Part shown: positions 41,252 to 50,313 of the stretch, in pieces
Layout of the letters: every line of letters starts with the position of its first letter
How positions within the stretch are numbered: the first letter of the stretch is position 1
Source of the DNA: J054 sp965223095
GTDB lineage: Bacteria; Pseudomonadota; Gammaproteobacteria; Steroidobacterales; GCA-2729495
Assembly (NCBI GenBank): GCA_965223095.1
Contig: OZ244979.1
Coordinates: 2,046,001 to 2,110,000, forward strand
Length of the DNA stretch: 64,000 bases
Direction: 5' to 3'
Position numbers and translations under genes: made by a program
The notes under the pieces: model-generated
What the model was told of the DNA's origin: nothing
Database searches by the model: none
What the model saw: only the letters and a program-made list of their open reading frames with translations

Positions 41252-42868
41252 CTAGGCTCGAGAAACCCACCGCCGTGTTCGGCGGGGCGCCACATGGTGC
41301 GTGATTCGTGGTTTTTCATCTCCTCGATGAAAGGCGTTGGCGGCATCCAGTGTTCTGCGGTCTTCCTGAGTGATCCGGTATTGCTGGCGTACATGGTCTA
41401 GCCATGACTGGTCAAGGTAAATCTCGCGAAACCGGCGTTCGTCTTGTGCATCCTGAAAAATACCCCACCCTGCCGAACCGTTCCGCAGGCGAACCCGGCG
41501 GACTGCTTGCATCGCATGGATGAAGGCTTGGGTGCGTTCAGCTGCAATCTCATACTCAATAGTCACAAGAACAGGGCCACGGTCTTCATCGCCGGCGGGC
41601 GGGGTGAGTTGCGGTTCACTGATGGGCGGCGCGGGCGTGGTATCCGTTTTCGTCACCGCCTCCAGGCTAATCCGCGATGTGAGCAAGGTGCCCAGGGCAC
41701 CCAGTCCCGCGGCCGCAAGCAGGGTCGTTTGAATAGAGGTGGCTGCTGCGAGACGTCCCCAGCCCACCGCGCCGATGGCCATGACGCCCATGAAAGAGGC
41801 AATAAATACCGCCAATCCCCGTGCCCTTACCCAGCCGGGTAGGCTGAGCTGAGCAGTCACTTGCAGCGTAGATTGCGCACTGATCCAGCTGGCGCCAAGC
41901 ACAAACATGGCCAGTGCCAGTAGGCCAAGATTGCGAACATAGGCCAGGACGATGCTGGCCAATACCACGCCGCTGCTGCCTAAAAAAATGATCGCGTCGG
42001 TACTAAGGCGCCGACGGAGAATGGGTAGCAATGCGCCGTTGGCAACCGCGCCAGCACCGATGCAGCCCAACAGAATCCCATACACTTGTGGCCCGCGGGC
42101 GAGTTCTGTTTTGACAACCAGCGGCAGAAATACCAGTGGCGCACTCATGGCAAAGAACAGGGCGATACCGCGCAATATGACCGCGTGCAGCTCTCGTGCT
42201 TGGCGTACATAGCGTAAACCGGTGCGCATGGAGCCGATAAATCTTTCGCTGGGTAAAGAACTGGCTGCTTGTTGATTGCGCCAGCGGAAAATTACCCAGA
42301 TCACGGCAGTAAAACTGATGGCATTAAATACGAAAACCATGCCGGGGCCGGTGACCGCTAGTATCGCCCCGGCCACGGCGGGACCCACGGCGCGGGTTGC
42401 ATTGAAAGCGATGGAGTTCAGCGTGATGGCGGCCATCAGTTCATCGCGGGGCACCAGATCAGGGATCAATGCGGAGAAGGCCGGCATCATCATGGCGGTA
42501 CCGCAACCCATGGATAGGGTCATGACCAACAGCAGCCACTCATTAGTGAATCCCGCCAAGGTCATCAGGCCTAAGCTGCCCGCGGTTGCCGCGAGCCACA
42601 GTTGAGTGCCGATGAGGTAGCGTCGCCGATCGAAAATGTCGGCCAAGGCACCGGCCGGCAGCGTGAGTAAAAACAAGGGCAGCAGTGTGGCTGCTTGCAC
42701 CAGCGAAACCATCACGGGGTTGGGCGCTAGCGTGGTCATCAGCCAGGCAGCGCCGACATCATGCATCCACGAACCCATGCTGGATACGATGAGCGCTAAC
42801 CACAGCGCGCGAAATATTGGCCGGCGCAGCGGTACCAAGGCCGAAGTGTGAATTGGGGTGTCGCTCAT
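41252..42868 (-). CDS. MFS exporter (MFS_3/EntS-like) with C-terminal ABM-like domain
   Basis: A 538-residue major facilitator protein of the transmembrane secretion effector group (PF05977). The transport part (about 10-420) has 10-12 helices and the loop motif GALADIFDRRRYLIGTQLW between helices 2 and 3. The C-terminal soluble part (about 445-520) reads GPVLVTIEYEIAAERTQAF, GSAGWGIFQDAQDERRFREIY and similar, which looks like a small antibiotic-biosynthesis-monooxygenase-type ferredoxin fold; this fusion is common in the family. ATG 42868 precedes the first helix closely. The substrate is unknown; siderophore or drug export is typical. Confidence 0.85.
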   Translation of the reverse strand: MSDTPIHTSALVPLRRPIFRALWLALIVSSMGSWMHDVGAAWLMTTLAPNPVMVSLVQAATLLPLFLLTLPAGALADIFDRRRYLIGTQLWLAATAGSLGLMTLAGFTNEWLLLVMTLSMGCGTAMMMPAFSALIPDLVPRDELMAAITLNSIAFNATRAVGPAVAGAILAVTGPGMVFVFNAISFTAVIWVIFRWRNQQAASSLPSERFIGSMRTGLRYVRQARELHAVILRGIALFFAMSAPLVFLPLVVKTELARGPQVYGILLGCIGAGAVANGALLPILRRRLSTDAIIFLGSSGVVLASIVLAYVRNLGLLALAMFVLGASWISAQSTLQVTAQLSLPGWVRARGLAVFIASFMGVMAIGAVGWGRLAAATSIQTTLLAAAGLGALGTLLTSRISLEAVTKTDTTPAPPISEPQLTPPAGDEDRGPVLVTIEYEIAAERTQAFIHAMQAVRRVRLRNGSAGWGIFQDAQDERRFREIYLDQSWLDHVRQQYRITQEDRRTLDAANAFHRGDEKPRITHHVAPRRTRRWVSRA

Positions 42869-42973
42869 GCCTGCCAGCTCACTAGATCGCGGCGACGGTA
42901 ACACAGCTGCTGTGTTTCGTCGCGGAACCACTCGGTACCCGCCGCGCTGTGCTTGCGGTACTATCGAGTCATC

Positions 42974-43447
42974 ATGACTGTAGTAATACGCAGTATCGCT
43001 GATGCCGAGGGCCTGGTTGGGCAGGAAGTAGGTGTGTCCGACTGGGTGCAGCTAGATCAAGCCCGCATCAATATGTTTGCCGAAGCAACGGATGATTATC
43101 AGTGGATCCACGTCGATACCGAACGCGCGGCCAAGGAAATGCCATCTGGCTCTACTATTGCTCACGGCTATTTGCTGATCTCGCTGCTGCCTGGTTTGAT
43201 CGATGACTTTGTAAAATTCGAAGGGCTAGAGCGCGCCATAAACTATGGCTTGAACAAAGTACGCTTTAAGACCATGGTGCCGGCCGGCAGTCGGGTGAGA
43301 TTGCGCAGTACCTTAAAATCCGCGCGCAAGCGCGCCGGTGCCTTGCAAGTCATTCTTGAAAACGTTCTAGAGATTGAAGATCATCCGAAACCTGCCTGCA
43401 TGGCCGAAACCATTGCGATGTATTTTCTGTCGGACGATTCCGGTTAA
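42974..43447 (+). CDS. MaoC-like (R)-hydratase, hot-dog fold
   Basis: A 157-residue single hot-dog protein with the hydratase motif: ATDDYQWIHVDTERA has the catalytic D41 and H46, and STIAHGYLLISLLPGL completes the site. It resembles NodN/MaoC-type enoyl-CoA hydratases giving (R)-3-hydroxyacyl-CoA. ATG 42974 is chosen since the family usually begins shortly before V-G-x-E-x-G; an in-frame start at 42953 also exists. It is divergent from the MFS exporter and convergent with the phosphatase-like gene. The role is probably in fatty or branched acid metabolism, with tesB nearby. Confidence 0.88.
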   Translation: MTVVIRSIADAEGLVGQEVGVSDWVQLDQARINMFAEATDDYQWIHVDTERAAKEMPSGSTIAHGYLLISLLPGLIDDFVKFEGLERAINYGLNKVRFKTMVPAGSRVRLRSTLKSARKRAGALQVILENVLEIEDHPKPACMAETIAMYFLSDDSG

Positions 43448-43450
43448 CGG

Positions 43451-44293
43451 CTACGCAGCTTGACGCAATAGAGACATGATTTCCTGGTGCACGCTAGGAC
43501 TGCTGGCAACCAGCATATCGTCTTGGGCCTCCGCGACGAAATTCTCTAAGCTATTCAGCGGACTGCCATCCAGCCTAGACGCATAGCCGCCGGCGGCCGC
43601 GACCATGTAGGCCACGGCGCCCCAGTCCAACAGGTCGCCTTGTCGGCAGGCAAAGGCATCCAGCCTGCCGGTAAACAGCTCATTCAAATTGTCGATACCG
43701 CGTTGCGGGTCGTCATCGGCAATGAGATCGAAGGCCGCGAAGCGAGGTTTTAGGGCGGCGACCACATCGGGTGCTCGATAGCTTAGACAAACACGGCTGC
43801 CGGTTTGGGTTCGCAAGACTTCCATCTCGGCGAGCCGAGCCTGGTCGCGATTGCCGCGTTTCGCTTCGCCATCGACACAAGCGTAAAATTGACCGCGCGC
43901 CGGCATATAGCTGATCACTGCGCGTAATTTTTTGTGGCAGGCGACATTCAAAATAATGTCCCAACCGTCGCGCTGATTCGCGTAGAGAAAAGTGCCATTG
44001 ATAGGATCTACGTGCACAACAGTTTCGGCGTTCGCATCGAAATAGCGGGTGTTAACCGATTGGCCGGATTCCTCGCCGTAAAAACCCAGCCGAGGATCAT
44101 GGGCGAGGGTGGCCACTTCGAGGTAGTTCTGAACGCAGAGATCGGCGTCGGTTAGCGCTTGTGCCCAGGCATTGCCGCCACTTTTGTCACCTGGGCCGCT
44201 GACGCGCGACTGGATGGCCTGCGCGTATTCGCCCGCGCGAACCAACAGGGGGAGATAGTAGTCAACCAGGCCCTCGAGATCTCGCTGGCGCAT
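43451..44293 (-). CDS. Inositol-monophosphatase superfamily protein with altered metal motif
   Basis: A 280-residue member of the inositol phosphatase/CysQ superfamily. The metal site is recognisable: LTDADLCVQNYL (48-59), YGEESG (72-77), the DPIDGT equivalent D96-P-I-N99-G-T101, and GDLLDWGAVAYMVAAAGG near the C-terminus. In active members the fourth residue of DPIDGT is a metal-binding Asp; here it is Asn99. Activity may be changed or lost. Neighbours give no clear substrate. It lies 9 nt downstream of the DUF1499 gene on the same strand, probably one operon. Confidence 0.8.
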   Translation of the reverse strand: MRQRDLEGLVDYYLPLLVRAGEYAQAIQSRVSGPGDKSGGNAWAQALTDADLCVQNYLEVATLAHDPRLGFYGEESGQSVNTRYFDANAETVVHVDPINGTFLYANQRDGWDIILNVACHKKLRAVISYMPARGQFYACVDGEAKRGNRDQARLAEMEVLRTQTGSRVCLSYRAPDVVAALKPRFAAFDLIADDDPQRGIDNLNELFTGRLDAFACRQGDLLDWGAVAYMVAAAGGYASRLDGSPLNSLENFVAEAQDDMLVASSPSVHQEIMSLLRQAA

Positions 44294-44302
44294 GTTCGCT
44301 GA

Positions 44303-45070
44303 TTAACTCAAGCGCGCCTGAAGTCCATCTAGAAACGCACGGATTCTGGCGGCGTTCGCGCCCATGTCGCCCTGGCCCACGCGGGATTTTGAGCGAACAT
44401 CCACCGCGGTTCCAGTGCCGCTGGTGCTAATGCGAATCACGATGTCATCGCGGAAATGAAACCACCGGGTGGTTTCGGTGGCTTCAATGCGGCCGAGCGC
44501 CACATCGCTTGCCGCGATTTCCCAACCTAGGTCGCGGGCGGTGGCTTGTGCGGCGGCAAAAACCTCGTCGCGTGGCTGCACCAACACCAAAGTTTTTAGA
44601 TCAGGAAAAGCTTTTGCTTGCGCGGCGGCTGTTTCGGCGCCCGCGTATTCAGGCGGGTTCTTCGCACCATCGGCTGCGCGCAGCGCAATGATCCGATCGA
44701 AGGCCGGTGGATTGCTGAGATCCGTACTCAAGTCGTGAATGGGTGGCGCACCGGAACTCGCCGGTCGCAGGGCGAGGCTGGCGCCGATGAGCACAATGCC
44801 GGCAATTAAAGCACCCCAGGCCCGGCCCGTGGCAATGTCGCCGCCTGTACCACCACTGCGGAGAAGTCCGATCACTAGCAATAGGATGCCGATTAGGCAG
44901 AGTAGGCCGCCGATGCCATAGGCCATGAAAGCCGACAGTGGGGACAGCAAGTCTGTAGCGGCACCCCCGAGGCCGATGATCGCTGCAGCCAGACCGATGC
45001 CGCAGAGCCAGCTGCCGATATTGCACCAGCGGGTGCCTTTTGAAACCGCCTGAGCCTGAGAATCGTTCAT
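44303..45070 (-). CDS. DUF1499 family membrane protein
   Basis: A 255-residue protein with three or four N-terminal helices (about 18-110) and a C-terminal DUF1499 domain (about 120-250) in the periplasm or cytoplasm. The domain shows NPPAFDRII, a mid part with DEVFAAAQATARDLGWEI, RWFHFRDDIVIRI, and the typical ending VRSKSRVGQGDMGANAARIR. ATG 45070 is preferred because GAGGA lies 7 nt upstream; an in-frame ATG at 45106 is less likely. The family function is unknown. Confidence 0.82.
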   Translation of the reverse strand: MNDSQAQAVSKGTRWCNIGSWLCGIGLAAAIIGLGGAATDLLSPLSAFMAYGIGGLLCLIGILLLVIGLLRSGGTGGDIATGRAWGALIAGIVLIGASLALRPASSGAPPIHDLSTDLSNPPAFDRIIALRAADGAKNPPEYAGAETAAAQAKAFPDLKTLVLVQPRDEVFAAAQATARDLGWEIAASDVALGRIEATETTRWFHFRDDIVIRISTSGTGTAVDVRSKSRVGQGDMGANAARIRAFLDGLQARLS

Positions 45071-45112
45071 GATCTGGTCCTCGCGATGAGTTGGCAACGT
45101 TAGCATACTAGA

Positions 45113-45964
45113 ATGACGGCTATGAATACCTTGCTGGCCGACCTGGTTGAGGTCTTAGATCTCGAACAAATTGAGGTGAATATTTTTCGCGGTGAAAGCC
45201 GGGATATCGGTAGTCCGCAGGTATTCGGCGGGCAAGTTCTCGGTCAAGCCGTGATGGCGGCTAGTCGCACCGTCGAAGATCGCGCCGTGCATTCGCTGCA
45301 TGCGTATTTTCTACGTCGCGGTGATGTGAACGCGCGCATTGTCTATGACGTTGATCGCGCGCGCGATGGCAAAAGTTTTAGCAATCGGCGCGTTGTGGCC
45401 ATTCAGCATGGCCGACCGATTTTCAATATGACCGCGTCATTTCAAATTCAAGAAGAGGGTTTAGAGCATCAAGTACCCGCGCCCGATGTGCAAGACGTTG
45501 ATGACATACCTGAGATTTCCATGGACATCGCAGCCAATGGTGCAAAATTGCCCAAGCGGTTTGTCAAGATGCTCAAGCACCGCCGGCCGTTTGATCTGCG
45601 TTTGGTGCCGGGTGCAGCGCAGGGCGTGGGTGCGCGCTACATGTGGATGCGTGCCGTCGATAGCTTGCCCGACGATCCGTCTTTGCATTGTGCCTTGTTG
45701 GCTTATATGTCGGATTACGGTTTACTGGGTGCTGCGACGATTCCGCATGGCGACAAGCACTGTCTGGCTGGCGAGCTACAAATGGCCAGCATCGACCATA
45801 CGATCTGGTTTCATCGGCCCGCGCGGGTTGATGAATGGCTATTGTTTGCCCTGGACAGTCCCAGCGCCTCGGGGTCGCGCGGTTTAGCGCGCAGCTCGGT
45901 GTTTACGCGCGCGGGTGCCTTGGTGGCGAGCAATGCGCAAGAAGGCCTGATCAGACAGCGCTGA
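45113..45964 (+). CDS. tesB: Acyl-CoA thioesterase II TesB
   Basis: A 283-residue double hot-dog thioesterase releasing fatty acids from acyl-CoA. Family blocks: FRGESRDIGSPQVFGGQVLGQAV (in two parts, about 25-47), VHSLHAYFLRRGDVNARIVYDV, SFSNRRVVAIQHG, and the C-terminal SIDHTIWFHRPARVDEWLLF with GLARSSVFTRAGALVASNAQEGLIR (read in parts). The catalytic Asp in SIDHTIWFH, Thr in VFTRAG and Gln in AQEG fit the family. ATG 45113 or 45122 may be used. The 3' end overlaps the convergent carbonic anhydrase gene by 14 nt. Confidence 0.93.
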   Translation: MTAMNTLLADLVEVLDLEQIEVNIFRGESRDIGSPQVFGGQVLGQAVMAASRTVEDRAVHSLHAYFLRRGDVNARIVYDVDRARDGKSFSNRRVVAIQHGRPIFNMTASFQIQEEGLEHQVPAPDVQDVDDIPEISMDIAANGAKLPKRFVKMLKHRRPFDLRLVPGAAQGVGARYMWMRAVDSLPDDPSLHCALLAYMSDYGLLGAATIPHGDKHCLAGELQMASIDHTIWFHRPARVDEWLLFALDSPSASGSRGLARSSVFTRAGALVASNAQEGLIRQR

Positions 45965-46469
45965 GCTGCTCACGATAGCGTTGCGCTCGCTCGATATACC
46001 GCGTGGCGTAGCTCGGCAAGTCCGCGATTTCTTCATCGCTAAGCTCGCGAACGACTTTTGCGGGCGTGCCCAGGATCAAAACGCCGTCGGGGAAGGTTTT
46101 ACCTTCGGTGACCAAAGCCCGCGCGCCAACGAGAGAGTTGGCGCCGATCACCGCATGGTTAAGGATCGTCGCGCCGATGCCGATCAGGCTATTGTGACCC
46201 ACTCGGCAGCCATGCAGCATGGCCTGATGTCCGACTGTCACTTGCTCATCTAATATCAACGGCGCGCCCGGGTCAGTGTGTAATACCGCGCCGTCTTGAA
46301 CGTTGCAGCCGCGGGCCAGCTTGATCGCTTCGACATCGCCACGCAACACGGCACCGAACCAGATACTGGTTTCCGGTCCCAGTTCCACATCACCGATAAC
46401 CGACGCGCCGGGTGCGATGTAGCTGGAACTCGCCAGGCGCGGCTGGCAATCAGCAAGGTGGTAAATCAC
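45951..46469 (-). CDS. Gamma-type carbonic anhydrase-like protein (YrdA/CaiE)
   Basis: A 172-residue left-handed beta-helix protein with repeated hexapeptides (IGDVEL, IWFGAVLRGD, IGIGATI, IGANSLVGA). Zinc ligands are H64 (VLHTD), H81 and H86 (VGHQAMLHGC), as in gamma-carbonic anhydrases. Many bacterial homologues show weak or no CO2 hydration, so activity is uncertain. It follows gpmA with a 4-nt overlap (ATGA) on the same strand. Confidence 0.9.
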   Translation of the reverse strand: MIYHLADCQPRLASSSYIAPGASVIGDVELGPETSIWFGAVLRGDVEAIKLARGCNVQDGAVLHTDPGAPLILDEQVTVGHQAMLHGCRVGHNSLIGIGATILNHAVIGANSLVGARALVTEGKTFPDGVLILGTPAKVVRELSDEEIADLPSYATRYIERAQRYREQLSAV

Positions 46470-47212
46470 GCTTGGGTGCCGGCTTGATTGGCAACGGCTT
46501 CGGTGGCTTTTCTTACCGTTTCTGGATCGCCGATAAATTCCCGGCTGAGGGGTTGCAGTTTGTTGTCTAGCTCGTAAAGAATCGGGACGCCGGTGGGAAT
46601 ATTGAAGCCAGTAATATAGCTGTCGGAAATATTATCCAGCATTTTGACCAGGGCGCGTAGGCTGTTGCCGTGGGCAGCGATCATCACATTGTCGCCCGCC
46701 GTTAGGCGCGGTGCGATGTTGGCTTCCCAATAGGGTTGCACGCGCTGCAAGGTTGTGTAGAGCGACTCAGTACCCGGTAAATTCTCGATACCAGCGTAGC
46801 GCCGATCGTGACGCGGGTGTCGTTCATCATCCTCATCCAAAGTGGGCGGCGCGATGTCATAGCTGCGGCGCCAAATGTGTACCTGTTCAGCACCATGCTT
46901 CGCCGTGGTTTCAGCTTTGTTTAGGCCCTGCAAAGCGCCGTAGTGGCGTTCGTTCAATCGCCAGTCGCGGATGACGGGTATCCACATGAGGTCCATCTCG
47001 TCCAATACGATCCACAGCGTTCTAATTGCGCGCTTCAACACCGAGGTGAAAGCGACATCGAATCTCATATCGAGTTCGCGAAGCTGCTGTCCGGCCCGGC
47101 GTGCTTCCTGTATGCCTTGTTCGGTGAGCTCAACATCGGTCCAGCCAGTGAATAAGTTTTCTAAATTCCAGATACTCTGGCCATGGCGACAGAGTACGAG
47201 TTTGCCGGTCAT
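46466..47212 (-). CDS. gpmA: 2,3-bisphosphoglycerate-dependent phosphoglycerate mutase GpmA
   Basis: A 248-residue glycolytic enzyme interconverting 3- and 2-phosphoglycerate. The phosphohistidine motif is LCRHGQSIWNLENLFTGWTD with H10; the second His is in MIAAHGNSLRAL. LNERHYGALQGLNKAET is the typical substrate loop. AGGA lies 7 nt before ATG 47212. The gene overlaps the carbonic anhydrase gene by 4 nt. Confidence 0.96.
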   Translation of the reverse strand: MTGKLVLCRHGQSIWNLENLFTGWTDVELTEQGIQEARRAGQQLRELDMRFDVAFTSVLKRAIRTLWIVLDEMDLMWIPVIRDWRLNERHYGALQGLNKAETTAKHGAEQVHIWRRSYDIAPPTLDEDDERHPRHDRRYAGIENLPGTESLYTTLQRVQPYWEANIAPRLTAGDNVMIAAHGNSLRALVKMLDNISDSYITGFNIPTGVPILYELDNKLQPLSREFIGDPETVRKATEAVANQAGTQA

Positions 47213-47410
47213 ATTTTTTCCTACAACAGTTACCTTAGTAAAAGAATCATCGCTGGTCTTATCGAGAACAATTTCCCCTGGTGACCGCGACAGTCGTCGT
47301 TTTGATGCGATGAACGAAGCTAGGCCGGCGACGCGTCGTCTTGCGCCGACGGCGAGGTATCAATGCGCTCCGGGCATCTATCGGCAGCTAGTTTAGCGCT
47401 GTCCGTGTCT

Positions 47411-48508
47411 TCAAGGTAGGTGAGGAGCAGCCAGGTATTCCCGAGACTGCATTTCCCGAAGGCGGCTGCGGGTCCGCTCAAATTCACGCACCAGGCGTTG
47501 GCCGCAATAGAGCTCGCCGATTGGGACTGCCGCGGAGCAGATTAATTTGACCCGGCGGTCGTAGAACTCATCCACCAGAGCAATAAACCGCCGCGCCTGG
47601 TTCTCCATGCTGACATCCATGCAGGGCAAATCCGCCAGGATGACGGTGTGGAAACAGCGGGCAATTTCAATATAGTCGTTTTGGCTGCGAGGCCCGTCGC
47701 ACAGGGCCGAAAAGCTGAACCAAGCAACACCGTCAGCACGTCGTAGGGTGGGTATTTCCCGCCCTAGTATCTCGATACTCAGTGACGAATAGCGCGTGTC
47801 GGGAGCGATGTCTTGGAAGTATCTCTCCAGGTTTTGGTTCGCCGCTTCGTCCAAAGGCGCATGATAGATTTCAGCTTGCTCGAGTACTCGTAATCTGTAG
47901 TCGGTATTCCCGTCCACATTAAGTATCTCGGTATGTTTTTTGAGCAGATCGATGGCGGGCAGAAATTTTTGTCGCTGCAGACCATCCCGGTACAAGTCCG
48001 ATGGTGGGATGTTCGACGTGGCCACCAGCGTGATACCGCGCGAGAATAGGGCGTCCAATAGGCGCCCTAAAATCATCGCATCAGCGATATCGGCCACGTA
48101 GAACTCATCGAAACAGATGACGCGGGCCTGGCCGGCCAGTTCATCGGCAACCACAGCGAGGGGGTCTTGCAGATGCTCAAGATCACGCAGCTGTTTATGA
48201 ACCCGATACATGAGCCGGTGAAAATGAAACCGTTTCTTGTCGGGGAAGGGCAGGCTGTCGAAAAATAGGTCTAGCGCAAAGGTCTTGCCCCGGCCCACAT
48301 CGCCCCACAAGTAAGCGCCGCGCACCGGAGCAGGCTGCCGGAATTGGCCAAGCAGCATACGCCGCAACCCGGCCACGGGCCCCCGCGGCGACTCACGAAT
48401 GAGGTTTGTACGCACCCGCTCAAGGGCGTTGATGGCGCGCAGTTGCGCCTCATCTTCCCGATAGCCATGTTCGGTGATGGCCCGTGCGTAGCGTCGGCGT
48501 AACTTCAT
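47411..48508 (-). CDS. zapE: Cell division ATPase ZapE (AFG1 family)
   Basis: A 365-residue AFG1-type AAA ATPase; in E. coli ZapE acts on FtsZ during division under stress. Walker A is GDVGRGKT (69-76), Walker B ICFDEFYVAD (131-140), and sensor region TLVATSNIPPSDLY. FHFHRLMYRVHKQL and RRFIALVDEFYDRRVKL are characteristic of the family. A 198-nt gap separates it from gpmA on the same strand; the two are probably transcribed independently. Confidence 0.94.
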   Translation of the reverse strand: MKLRRRYARAITEHGYREDEAQLRAINALERVRTNLIRESPRGPVAGLRRMLLGQFRQPAPVRGAYLWGDVGRGKTFALDLFFDSLPFPDKKRFHFHRLMYRVHKQLRDLEHLQDPLAVVADELAGQARVICFDEFYVADIADAMILGRLLDALFSRGITLVATSNIPPSDLYRDGLQRQKFLPAIDLLKKHTEILNVDGNTDYRLRVLEQAEIYHAPLDEAANQNLERYFQDIAPDTRYSSLSIEILGREIPTLRRADGVAWFSFSALCDGPRSQNDYIEIARCFHTVILADLPCMDVSMENQARRFIALVDEFYDRRVKLICSAAVPIGELYCGQRLVREFERTRSRLREMQSREYLAAPHLP

Positions 48509-48623
48509 TGCTCAATCATTGCGCTGGTGAGCACGCAAGCTTAGCTTTTGCCTCGCCGGGGGCCTAGTGCGCCAGTGCTACAATTTGGCGCCGCAACCAG
48601 AACTTTGTTTGATCGGACTACCC

Positions 48624-50270
48624 ATGACTGAACGAGAATCCATGGACTTCGACGTCGTTATCGTGGGCGCAGGTCCCTGCGGATTAGCGGCCGCCTGTCG
48701 CCTAATGCAGTTGGCCACGGAGCAGCAACGGGAATTAAACGTGTGTCTGGTGGAAAAGAGTGCCGAGATCGGCGGGCATATTCTATCCGGGGCGGTAATG
48801 GAGCCCCGCGCATTGACGGAGCTGTTTCCGGATTGGCAATCTCAGGGCGCGCCGGTTACCGTGCCAGTGAAAAAGGATGATTTTTTCTATCTGTCTGGCC
48901 CTACCAGCGGTTGGCGAGTTCCCGATTTCTTGATCCCGAAACCGGCGCGAAATCACGGTAACTATATCGTGAGCCTCGGCGAAGTCTGCCGCTGGATGGG
49001 TGAGCAAGCCGAGAACATGGGCGTGAATCTATTCCCTGGATTTGCCGCGGCTGAAGTGCTGTACGAAGGTGATCGAGTGGCGGGCGTGGCCACCGGTGAC
49101 ATGGGTCGCGACGCCCAGGGTCAACCTAAGGATAGTTTCGAAGCAGGCTATGAGTTGCGCGCCCCTTACACAATTTTTGCCGAAGGTTGCCGGGGCAACT
49201 TGGGTAAGCAGCTCATGGCGCAGTTCAATTTGCGAGCGGGCGTGGATCCACAGCACTATGGCATCGGCCTGAAAGAAGTGTGGACCATAGACCCTAATCT
49301 GCATGAAGAGGGTTTGGTGTTGCACTCTTTGGGTTGGCCTTTGGATAACCGTACCGAAGGCGGCGGTTTTTTGTATCACGCCAAGGAGAATCAACTGTAT
49401 TTGGGGCTCATCGTCGCGCTGAATTACCGCAACCCGCATTTGAGTCCGTATGAGGAGTTTCAGCGCTGGAAACAGCAAGCGCGGATTCGTCGCTTTCTGG
49501 AGGGCGGCAAACGCATTAGCTACGGCGCCCGTGCTGTTAACAAGGGCGGTATACAGTCCTTGCCCAAGCTGGTGTTTCCCGGCGGCCTGCTGGCCGGCTG
49601 CGAGGCGGGATTTTTAAACGGCGCGAAGATCAAGGGTTCGCATACGGCCATGAAGACCGGGATGTTGGCTGCGGAGTCTGTATTTGCGGGATTGGCGGAT
49701 GATACGCCGGCCGTGTTGGACAGCTTTCCAGCAGCGGTCGAAGCATCGTGGGTTCACGAAGAATTGCGAAAAGCGCGCAATTTTGGGCCTGCGCAGAAAA
49801 AACTGGGTAATTTCCTCGGGGCTGCTTTCGCCTTTGTTGATCAAAATATTTTTGCCGGGAAATTGCCGTTCACCTGGCGTAGTCCCGTACCCGACCATCA
49901 GTGCTTGCTGACAGCGGATGAGGCGCCGAGGATTGAGTATCCCAAGCCCGACGGCAAGATTAGTTTTGACCGGCTCTCGTCGGTGTTTTTGTCCAGTACG
50001 AACCATGTCGAAGATCAACCTTGTCATTTGCAGCTTGCCGATCCTGAACTGCCGATTCGTGAAAACTTGCCTCGCTACGATGAGCCCGCCCAGCGCTACT
50101 GTCCGGCCGGAGTTTACGAAATCATTGTCGATGATGGCGACGGGCCAGGTTTCCAGATCAATGCGCAGAACTGCGTGCATTGTAAGACCTGTGATATTAA
50201 GGATCCGGCGCAGAATATTAACTGGGTGGTTCCTGAAGGTGGTGGTGGGCCGAATTATTCCGGCATGTAG
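48624..50270 (+). CDS. Electron transfer flavoprotein-ubiquinone oxidoreductase
   Basis: A 548-residue inner-membrane-associated enzyme passing electrons from ETF (fatty and amino acid oxidation) to ubiquinone. The FAD motif is VVIVGAGPCGLAAACRL near residue 10. The quinone region has LVFPGGLLAGCEAGFLN and KGSHTAMKTGMLAAE. The C-terminal [4Fe-4S] cluster uses YCPAGVYE and INAQNCVHCKTCDIKDPAQN (in parts). ATG 48624 gives the normal length; the frame extends upstream to 48567. ETF subunits are not in this window. Confidence 0.95.
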   Translation: MTERESMDFDVVIVGAGPCGLAAACRLMQLATEQQRELNVCLVEKSAEIGGHILSGAVMEPRALTELFPDWQSQGAPVTVPVKKDDFFYLSGPTSGWRVPDFLIPKPARNHGNYIVSLGEVCRWMGEQAENMGVNLFPGFAAAEVLYEGDRVAGVATGDMGRDAQGQPKDSFEAGYELRAPYTIFAEGCRGNLGKQLMAQFNLRAGVDPQHYGIGLKEVWTIDPNLHEEGLVLHSLGWPLDNRTEGGGFLYHAKENQLYLGLIVALNYRNPHLSPYEEFQRWKQQARIRRFLEGGKRISYGARAVNKGGIQSLPKLVFPGGLLAGCEAGFLNGAKIKGSHTAMKTGMLAAESVFAGLADDTPAVLDSFPAAVEASWVHEELRKARNFGPAQKKLGNFLGAAFAFVDQNIFAGKLPFTWRSPVPDHQCLLTADEAPRIEYPKPDGKISFDRLSSVFLSSTNHVEDQPCHLQLADPELPIRENLPRYDEPAQRYCPAGVYEIIVDDGDGPGFQINAQNCVHCKTCDIKDPAQNINWVVPEGGGGPNYSGM

Positions 50271-50313
50271 ATACGACGGGTCCGGCTGATCTTGCGCGGG
50301 ATACCGCGCCAAG

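Noticed and set aside
41252..42868. MFS-monooxygenase fusion as a novel architecture
   Set aside because: A C-terminal ABM-like tail is common in this MFS group, so I list it as a feature only.
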